Positions 55,376 to 64,000 of a DNA stretch of 64,000 nt are shown here, piece after piece; position 1 is the first letter of the stretch, and each line of letters starts with the position of its first letter. The notes beneath the pieces are model-generated. The model made no database searches. It was not told the origin of the DNA and worked only from the letters and a program-made list of their open reading frames with translations. The position numbers were made by a program, and so were the translations under genes. Source of the stretch: Harmothoe impar (taxonomy: Eukaryota; Annelida; Polychaeta; Phyllodocida; Polynoidae); contig OX381715.1 of the NCBI GenBank assembly GCA_947462335.1, positions 38,726,650-38,790,649 of the forward strand, read 5' to 3'.

Positions 55376-56749
55376 TAAATAGAAACTAAGATATGAAATG
55401 TTTCCCTAATATATATATGGCATATATCAGTGTACATATAGTGTACTAGGGCATGATCTAATTGTGAGAATTGACCAGATAATCGGTTAGTTGAGTCCCA
55501 CGTCATGTCTAGAATGATGTAGATTCCCATAGACTAGGACATGAATCCTTTCCAAGAGATCGGTGTATTCCTCAGTTTACACGTGGTGACGAACTGAATA
55601 TAATTTCAAAAAGACATTGTCACAATGCTTTCTTATGAAAGAGATGACCATGTCATTTAGGCAATGGGTCTTCTACATTGAGATGTCTGCACAATCTTGG
55701 GGGCTCCTTAGATAGCCATAATGCAGTAGAGTGAACTATCAGCTTCACATGACCTTTGGTTTCCATCTAACACAATCATATCAATAAATTAAGGGATAAC
55801 CTCTAGGGAGTCCACTGCAAGACAGACTACTGACTGGAGGTGATTCCAGTTAGCAAGAAAAAAAAAACTGGGACAGAGACTCATACAGATGTTAGCTCAA
55901 CAGTTAACTATTCCGAGATTTCTTCAAACTATTTGTATCCTGCTGAGAACAATGCTCGCACGTAGAACCTTGTAAAACCTGTTGCCTATTTTATTCACCA
56001 ATAGAGTTGCTACCTTTACTTAATAAGGAATAACCATTTTAGCTACATTCCCGTTTCAGAACCCTCAACTTCACCCTTTAAGGATGGTAAGATTCGTCAA
56101 TGGTGTCTGAATGCAGCACCGGGTGTGGACTGAATATTCTATAGTATAATATGTAATTTGTCACTACCTCAATTCCTAGAATTCCATGAGTTATACAATG
56201 TGGTATTTGTTTGAAGCACGTCTGTTTCGTAGCATTGAACAGTACAAAGTGGAAGAAAATTATGATGTATACTTTTCTTACAAGGGCTGTCATCCCAATA
56301 TTGTACCCGAAAAACATCTAATGATCGGTTCTCAATAAACGATACTTGAACTTGAATCCAGCACAAAATCTTGACAAAACTGTAGAACAACACACCATCC
56401 CAGACCTACACCAGTCATCAACAGCAGTTACCTATTAACAATTTACCCTATCAAATGTCACTTACTAATCACTACACAGTCATCTACCAACATCATCTCC
56501 ACTTAAGGTAACCCTAGCTTCTTAGTAATTCTTTAATGTCAGGTTTAGGCTGAAAGGTCTGTGACATTTAAACACAGAAGTATCAATGATGACATTATAA
56601 TTATACAGTGATCTTAATTGAGGGCTTCAATTACAAACAGCTGATTAATGAATATCTGTTATAAATATAGAACCCGGACCAGAGCCAACGTCTTGTCCAT
56701 CAGTCTTTATGCCTGCTAGATTATCAGAAATCTATTCTCATGCCAGTTA
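55376..56749. other. No gene seen; one MITE fragment
   Basis: A piggyBac-like MITE fragment is at 56070-56125 (ACCCTTTAAGGATGGTAAG; TGAATGCAGCACCGGG). An A-run lies at 55859-55867. Otherwise AT-rich, with short ORFs only. Confidence 0.4.
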
Positions 56750-59700
56750 GATTATCTCAACCATTCATCACGAATTCTTTTCTAATACCCACTAGCTTCT
56801 TACATCTGTTAGATCCTTTCTAAAGCCCAACAGAGTTATTGTGATATGGTTTCATAATGCCTATGAGATATGTGACTCTATCCTCTGCTATATTATAATA
56901 TTCCTTTCTGATGTTCATCACATATCCTTCCGCAGTGCCCGCCAGAATCTATCCGTGACTAGGTGTCATCGTGGCTACTCTGAGAACAGGTTGCTCTCAG
57001 TGGCAAGTGGAAAATACTTGGTTTGCAATTTACTTTTTTTCTATGATATTTGGCAGCTTGTCTATAGAAACTATGATAGTTATGGTTCAGACCTTGGTTT
57101 TCCTTTGAGAGATGTACAATCATGAAATGGACATAGAGTGACAAGGGGGAATACCATGCACAAATGGCAGGATTGATTAATACGCTTAAGGAGGAAGAAC
57201 CATGTAAAATGTATCCATACCACCTGACAAAGTAAAGATCACCACAGTTGTCTTTAGGCAGAACGACATAACATAACTAAAGTGACAAACCACAGATGAC
57301 CTACGGCGTGGCCCTTTCTCTGCTCAGGTCACCTTCCTTTCCATTAACAGATAAGCGATGGCCATGGCCGTATTTCACAGCCCTGTGACGTCATCAATGA
57401 AGTCATCAATGCCAGTTTGTTCACATTTTTATGATGTAGAAAAGTGCTATTTAGGTTCCTCCTATCATAATTATGGTAATTTGAATCGAGAAAGGTAAAA
57501 AATAAATACAAATGAGGTTGGAGGTGGGCCGCATTTAACTATGGCCTTGGGATGTACAGCCCCACCTCTGGACAACTTGTGAAACCCAGTCAACAGACCA
57601 AAATGTGTGAACCATTGTCTATGAGGCCACGCCGGGGGAGTGAATTGTAGAAAGAGAGCTACGGTTGGAGAGTGGAGTAGTACTTGAGCATCCTGCATGA
57701 GTGGTAGTGGTGTAAATGGCAGTTCCCACCTTGAAGACATGCCATTAAAGTTTCATTTCCAATGGAGCCCGATGGTTTCCTACAAAGCATCCCCTGGAGG
57801 GATACAGGGGAGTCCCTGTCTTTGGTTGAAGCAAAACATATCCCCAACAATCTTACGCTTGAAAAATAAAATATTGTGCTAATATCGTGCACTGAACATC
57901 ATGGAAAGGGGATGGGCTCGAAAGGAAGGAGGAGAGGGATGGTAAGTATAAAACGGAGGAGAAATTCGAAAGAAGGAGCTGGGATGGATAGGATAGAAAG
58001 GAGAACAGACAGGAAGAGAGAGGGGATAGACAGGGGAGGAATGAGGACAGAGAGTGCCTGAATAGAAAGAAGACAGGATATAGTTAAAAATTGGGGGGTG
58101 ACTATGAATGTGAGTGTGGAGAGAAAGCAAACCGGAGAGTTAGAAGGAGAGGAAGAAAGGGTAGGCCAGCTCTGGGTAAGGAATATCACATAAGCACCCA
58201 TACTGTACTATGTTCATTTGTCTATAGTGAATCAACAGCCATGGATGGAGATTATAATCAGATGCATAATAAAGGTAACACAAGTCTTGGCTTTATCAGA
58301 TTATGTATCACTATTCGTATTTATCAAGATTTATGTTGGGAGTGAAAAGTCACTTCAAGCTGTCTTGGCAGGTGTGTGGTTACTTTTTATGTATCTTCTT
58401 AGGTTCCTGTCACTCATTAGTACTTAATGGATGTCAAATACCCAAGCCACAGATGAAACCATACCCTGCCTTACTATGAGAAAGCATAGATGGTGCATGC
58501 ACAATGCTTAAAAAGTAATCTCAACCGAACAATTTAACCATAAATAATCAAAGGTACAAAAAGAGAGGGACTAGCATTCAAGTGGCCAGTAATTTAATGA
58601 GCAGTGGGAGAAGTAACATACCTTATGGAGGAAAGCGCAACTTGCTAATCACCGCTAAATGTCCCAGTCTATGTTACACAGCTTAAACACTGTTCCAATT
58701 ATGGTTCTGGTAAAATGTACTACCCGCTCAACCATCCACATACCATGATTACCATTCAGACCGCAAATTAGTATCTATAGTTTTCATTATACTGCCATTT
58801 TACTATGGTCGTAATTTATTTCACAGAGTATAATGCATGGAAATTGAAATTCTGAGAAATCGTTGTATGCTGCAGTATGCAGCCTGAATGCATTATTTAT
58901 ATTCCCTACACCATGGGCCATTATGTAACTGAGGAATTATTGCCTGATTGCTAGCAGCTAGCAAAGCTTGTAGTTCATTACGGATACAGGCAAGGATGAA
59001 GGGGTGAATATTACATCAAGAACATTTTTTATGCTTTTCAAAGACTTTTTTAAGCTAATTTTTACTTTCTTAAAGAACCATTGATTTCCGTTCATTTCTG
59101 GCACTCTGTAACCAATTCAATGTAAATGTTTAACATATGACCTCCCACGCCCCCCAGCCTGCTACAATAACTGACGACCACCCATTTCCACTCTCCTGGC
59201 ACCCTGCATAATGCTCAGTCTCATGAGTTTGTAACAGTTGAAACGTCTTTGACCGGGTGTCGTCTTTGACTGGTGTCGTCTTTGACCGGTGTAGTCTTTG
59301 ACCGAGTAGGGTTACTTCAACTTTAACCAGCTGCACTATCCAAAGTATTATGCAATAAGAAGTCCCACCAAGTCCATTACATCATATACATATATAGTAT
59401 TAAAAAAAAAACGGAAAAAAAAGTTTTCTAGATACCCGGTCAAAGACGACACCCGGTCAAAGACTACACCGGTCAAAGACGACACCCGGTCAAAGACGTT
59501 TCAACTGTTACAAACTCATGAGACTGAGCCATAAAGTGGGTCCATGTTACCACTGTAATCACTGTTTTTGCCTTACCTGTATCTTACCAGCAGGCCATAT
59601 TGCCTCAAAGGCGAAGGTCGAGAGTACCCCTCCAGTGGCAGCCTGCTAATGTAGGGGTACCAAGATTTCGGGCTGTAATCAGTGCTGTACTGATCAATTC

Positions 59701-59850
59701 ATTTGAGATTAGTGGTAGGGTTTATCTCAATATATGGTAGAATATCAAAATGTGAATGTGGCTCGAGTGTTATTGATTCAAAGATTACGTGGCCACTACT
59801 CTGATGGCAGACACTTTCTAACTTGTACATATGGTAATGTCATGGTAGTG
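56750..59850 (+). repeat. Segmental repeat, copy 3
   Basis: R0 at 57045-57250 (GCAGCTTGTCTATAGAAACT; AGGAGGAAGAACCATGTAAA), R1 at 57290-57360 and 57885-58240 (AACATCATGGAAAGGGGATG; GTAGGCCAGCTCTG), R3 at 59160-59800 (AAAGTGGGTCCATGTTACCA). Order R0-R1-R3 agrees with the other copies. No conserved ORF; the minus ORFs at 57879-58201 come from a purine-rich tract. Confidence 0.6.
59211..59531. mobile_element. 321-bp GTCAAAGACG-repeat MITE, complete
   Basis: Near-perfect inverted ends: CTCAGTCTCATGAGTTTGTA and TACAAACTCATGAGACTGAG, flanked by TA at 59209-59210 and 59532-59533. Between them each arm has three to four units of CCGGTCAAAGACGACAC in opposite orientation around an AT-rich centre (59345-59440). 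The empty site in copy 1 (TCTCATCATAAAGTGGG at about 45378) has a single TA. No ORF. Confidence 0.9.
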
Positions 59851-60485
59851 TCCTGGCCCTATGTAATTGCAGAGTAAATAAATGAATACCAAAATAGCCA
59901 AACCAGAAACTTTATTTCCATAGTGGCATTTAGTTTTTTAATCAGGGCCAAAATATGACAAGCAATATCAGTTTTTGAAATAGGTGCAACATAGGCATGG
60001 ATGTGGCATATAAGAAGGGCACCCATGGCGTACCAGCAACGGGCATGCCCACTGACCATTTCTGGCGGAAATCATTTTCTCCGCCACCCCTAGATGGGAT
60101 GTAATGGAGGTGATGGGAAGGTCAACCATTTAGGGCTAGCTCTAAATTCGAGCTTCAACTGGAGTTTTTTTGGCAATATTTGTTCACAGCTCCTTGACTT
60201 CGCAGGTCCCAAGATAATCATAACCTTTTCAGTAATGGACAGGTCTGACTCAGGGAAGAGTAGCTCTCTAGATTTGTCTGACCATTTAAACATCAATAAG
60301 ATGATGTTGGATAGATATATCCTCAGCACTGCATGAAAACGGTAATCAGAACTGTTGTCAATTTACTCAGACAGGAAATATATTTCTGTGAATAAGTTGA
60401 CAAGCTAGATCTAGCATTGGATGTATGAAGTTTAATCCATGAATATCATTTATATTGGTTATTCTGGCTGTCTCCTTGACACATC
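59851..60485. other. No gene seen
   Basis: Two overlapping ORFs of about 80 codons lie on opposite strands at 60090-60336; neither has splice or domain support. Confidence 0.4.
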
Positions 60486-61024
60486 TAGGGAGAAGACCCC
60501 TTCAGGCAGGATTTTTAGTTCTAATTTTGGCCACCATTTTATTAGCAAAATAGTGTTGAATACATGAAAAAAAATCAATTTTTTATGTAGAATACAATAA
60601 TCTTCCATATTTGGAAAGCAAAAAGAACGTTTTCATGAAGAATTAGCACATGTTTCTGGTTGCCATGGAAACCACCCCAGAAGCCGAAATGGGAGGCAAT
60701 AATCCTAACTTCTCAAAAAATCCCATAAGTTACCCAAAACTGAAAAAAGAACGCAAAAATTCCTTCTAGAACCAAATTTAGACTAATAAATTCTATTTTA
60801 TTTGGTTATTTCTAGATAAAACTGTTTTTTCATAATTATCATCACTATGGGATACAATCCATTTAGGGCTTATTCACCATTTTTAGTTAGTGATATGAAC
60901 TAATGTTTAAAAAGGGATTCCAAACCAAGTACTAGGAACTTTTTAGCTCATGATATCTCATTTTAAAGATTATGACACCAACTTTGATTACTAATTTCCC
61001 CCCTGGAGGGCTCTTTTCCCTCAG
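60486..61024 (+). mobile_element. CAGGCAAG-family element, second subtype
   Basis: CTAGGGAGAAGACCCCTTCA to GAGGGCTCTTTTCCCTCAG. Shares GGTTGCCATGGAAACCACCC, TTACCCAAAACTGAAAAAAG and GGGATACAATCCATTTAGGG with 54096-54614. Confidence 0.75.
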
Positions 61025-61404
61025 CTAACTTTGAATAATTATGTCCCACACAAATATTATTGGAGGAATGTTCGATATGTTGCCATGAATTTAAAAGCCA
61101 GATGTTTGATGTCAAATAAGGAGCCCAGAGACTTAGAGGAGACACAAGTTGTTTTGTGAATGAAAATATATTCAACTACACACAAGGGTTTAGTAGTGTG
61201 CTGTCGAAGGCTCCATTTGGTTCCCTGTGCCTTGTCACACAGCACTGAGAACCAGTTGTGCATCATTTTCCCTTTAGACGTCATAGCGGTCCTCATATAC
61301 TCATATCCTACCTGGACAGCAGCAGCTAAAGTCCAGAACATATATAGCAGGGAACTTTCAGGGATTTATGTGGTGATTATGAACGCTGTGTAGGTGCCTT
61401 AGTT

Positions 61405-62010
61405 AAATGTGGATAGTCGAGGGAAAAGGGTCCTCCAAGGTAAAAACTCAATAGCAAAATTGAGGTCATCAGCTTTCCAATGATATCTTTTATTAGCAGG
61501 TACCACCTCTAGTTCTTGAGTACTGGTTCTCTGAATATGTGTGGTCACTGTCCAATCTTAAATGAGAATAAGCTCTATCTTACTTTGTTTTATAGATATT
61601 CCTATCTTATTAGCATAATTATGCTAATTACCGAATATCCAATTGTTTTCAAACATTTGGTCACAACTTTTGATCTAAAAAGGGTATTTACATTTTGTTT
61701 TCAGCATAGAAATCGTTGTGGGGCCCTCTATCAATCAATTTTTGAATTCTTTTATTTAGAATGAAAATTATGTTTCCATGGCAACCAACATGTGCAAAAA
61801 CACCAATTTAGGCCCAAAAACGTTCTTTTCACATTCCAAATATGGAAGGTTTTCACCATAAATGGTACTTTCTAACGTAGCCTATTGTGTTCTGCATCAA
61901 AAAGTAGTCTAGAACATTTTTTGTTATATTTTGATCCTTTTCAGCCATATGGAGCCCCCTGGTGGCCAAAGCTGGCACTAAAAATCCCGCACGGAGGTCC
62001 CTTTTCCCTT
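61405..62010 (+). mobile_element. CAGGCAAG-family element, first subtype
   Basis: Starts GAGGGAAAAGGGTCCTCC and ends near GGAGGTCCCTTTTCCCTTG. Contains TATGTTTCCATGGCAACCAA, AAAACGTTCTTTTCACATTC and GAGCCCCCTGGTGGCC as in 15399-16000. Confidence 0.75.
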
Positions 62011-62869
62011 GTTGATCCACAAATGTAGACGGGGCAGTGTTTCATTTTTCTATTTCAGTTGGTACCCACTGATTTGTTGGTTGACCTAAGAACTTGATAA
62101 ATCTAGTCACACTACTGATGTGCTGAAGTGACGTCACTCAGATGCACCCAATGAGAGGCTGTGAGAATGGTACTATACCTGACAATATCAAAAAGGGAAG
62201 TCAAATAGCTTTCTAAATGATACAAAATGCTAAAACAATGCATGGGATCCTATGTTGAAATTACTTTGATTGATTTGGAAATGATGCTATGGATGTTTTG
62301 TGGGAGCTTAAGCATAATTCAAAAACTTTTACGACTGTTCCTCATTGATCAAAACTGTTTTCAAAATTCTATATAAAAAAGGGTAGCTCGGGACCAACCA
62401 TATTTCTTTTTGCTATTGGGTTGAGAATTAAGCAAAGAACATGGAGAAACTTTTTGATGGAAATCTAGAAATTCTGATCCATGCGATCCATGAGAAAATT
62501 TGCAGTTGAAATCAAACATGAGGGCTTTAATGAACATCAGTCTTCTAGGCTTTTAAAATAATTGTGTTCAAAATGCATTAGAAACCTCTGTTGACGTACA
62601 ATGGGTTGTAACCCATAGGCCAATAAAGGTGTCAAAATGATTGTTGTCATGGTTTTTGATCATGATATGTTATATTAAGAATTAAGAGAAGTACCCGGAG
62701 AGACACACATATGCAATATCCAGAAACCAATTTGGCAGTTGAATAACAAAGAAAAAGGTTGAATTGGACAAGGAGCTATAATGAAATCCCAAGTGTTGAA
62801 ATTTAATTTTGCTCAGAACGAATGAAGCCTGACCAAGTGTACAGACTAATTTGCTTCAAAGCAACAATA
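62011..62869. other. No gene seen
   Basis: AT-rich, no supported ORF or repeat. Confidence 0.4.
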
Positions 62870-63693
62870 CACTGTAAAAAATAGATGTACTTTTTACAGA
62901 TTCACTCTGCAAAATTTAGCGCTGATTACCGTTATTTGGAATACAATGAAGCATCATAAATATCAGCCATTTCACAGTGGAAATTACTACTGTTAAATGC
63001 TAACCTGGTTTGGATTACAATGATTCAATGTAAATTCATCTTCTAATGTTAAATCCCAGAGGGAGCCACATATGGTGGATCCTGCCATAGATAGGTGGCC
63101 TGGTTTGTAAGAAGATTTTTCTGGAGAGTGTGAGTGACAATTCAACAATTCAATCTTGTGATAGGTGTGAAAAATACCATGTTCACTTGATAATATCCAG
63201 AAGAAAGTAGCTGCATGGATTTATACACCTATTTTGTCGTAACATACTATGCATATATTCCCACCTCTGGAAACTCTGCATTGTATCAATCCTATAGAGT
63301 AAAACCTCTTGTATAGGTCATGGCTAGTATGCAAGTCAGATCGCCAGTGTGGTGTATAGGATGAGGACAACGTCAAAGTATGGCTTATCCGTAAGTTTAT
63401 AGATGTATACCACAGTAACTAAAGTCACCATAATCAGACTCCCTGTGAGGCTTATAGAATATTCCCAAAGTCTTTAATAGCACTGGCAATAACGCTGAAT
63501 CTCTGTTTTTTTAATACTCTGAATCTATTAATGGTGATTCAATGTAAAATTACTGGTGATTCTACATAAAATGAACAATAATTCTGCGTAAAATTGATGG
63601 TGACTGTCACCGTTAAAAAAATGATGAAAGTTATGTCCCAAAAGTTACCGGTGATTCACCGTTATTTTGACGGAGACTTTTTTTTTTACAGTG
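62870..63693. mobile_element. 824-bp element with CACTGTAAAAA ends
   Basis: Ends CACTGTAAAAA and TTTTTACAGTG. Subterminal words GATTACCGTTATTTGGAAT and GATTCACCGTTATTTTGACG recur near both ends. It holds a nested MITE at 63305-63480. Target duplication is not clear. Such CACTGTAAAAA-ended MITEs are widespread in aquatic animals (general knowledge). Confidence 0.65.
63305..63480. mobile_element. Nested MITE, same family as 48345-48560
   Basis: AGTATGCAAGTCAGATCGCC, ACCATAATCAGACTCCCTGT and TTCCCAAAGTC align with 48365-48510. Inserted in the CACTGTAAAAA-ended element, so it is the younger of the two insertions. Confidence 0.65.
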
Positions 63694-64000
63694 TTTTTAC
63701 CAAATAATGATGCCCACTTCATCTAATGGCAGTTGTGGGACGATGTTAACTATTGAAAACAGTCCATACAGACTGTGTGATGGAAACATTTCTGATAAAT
63801 TGATTTTCAGATGGATGACTCCTAACTTTTAAAAATTACACACCAGGTTATTCTCAATCCATTGATGATGAAATACAGCTGAATCTTCCAAATTTTCTTT
63901 TAACAACTTAGGTCATTAGAAATCAGTGGGGAATAGATAATGATCATTATTGTACAAAAGGTGTTTTATCCATGATATTTCATTGGTTTGAAACTTTTGA
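63694..64000. other. No gene seen
   Basis: AT-rich sequence to the window end without recognised features. Confidence 0.4.

Noticed and set aside
60090..60336. Overlapping ORFs of about 80 codons on both strands
   Set aside because: Symmetric open frames without other evidence are most likely chance.
61057..61341. 94-codon minus-strand ORF that looks mildly protein-like
   Set aside because: No splice sites or domains, both strands partly open, and it lies between two transposon copies. Left unannotated for lack of support.

Overview
The window looks like non-coding DNA from an animal genome, most likely a marine invertebrate; the sequence alone does not fix the species. It is AT-rich and has no rRNA, no prokaryotic gene organisation and no conserved multi-exon gene that I recognise. 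Nearly everything that can be supported is repeat-derived: DNA transposons and MITEs, fold-back elements, tRNA-derived SINE-like units, minisatellites, and diverged segmental duplications. The only long, convincing protein is a retroelement gag-like ORF on the minus strand (21379-22500).

Layout. 1-5000: MITE fragments, a 175-bp palindrome, and a dispersed repeat (copies 2905-4020 and 6792-7060) split in one copy by an 859-bp TA-flanked element. 5010-6737: fold-back element with CCGTATGTT-type iterons and a 20-bp minisatellite in one arm. 8400-12700: TTAA-flanked (piggyBac-like) MITEs, a 32-bp minisatellite, a small fold-back and a 1.1-kb TA-flanked element. 16162-22813: the most striking object, a 6.65-kb inverted-repeat element with about 1.3-kb arms, a decayed GC-rich coding block, two candidate spliced exons, a MITE inserted in the interior, and a 1.4-kb retroelement fragment carrying the gag-like ORF inserted in one arm only. 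25498-27723: another fold-back with inserts. 31000-34700: tRNA-like units and a tentative two-exon host gene (32188-32422 and 33713-33972). 36766-37431: element with six copies of a GCAAAACGACATAAATCC motif. 40918-41547: apparently exact 315-bp tandem duplication. 44190-59850: at least three diverged copies of a multi-kb segment, each with different insertions. 51449-54077: nested transposons. 55313-55375: near-perfect 63-nt palindrome. 62870-63693: CACTGTAAAAA-ended element with a nested MITE.

The main theme is that the window contains its own controls. Several insertions can be compared with an unoccupied paralogous copy elsewhere in the same 64 kb, which gives the element boundaries and target duplications (TA in four cases, TTAA in one) directly from the sequence. 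Elements of several unrelated families also share one architecture: terminal inverted repeats plus internal short direct iterons. No protein-coding transposase was recognised, so most of these are probably non-autonomous.
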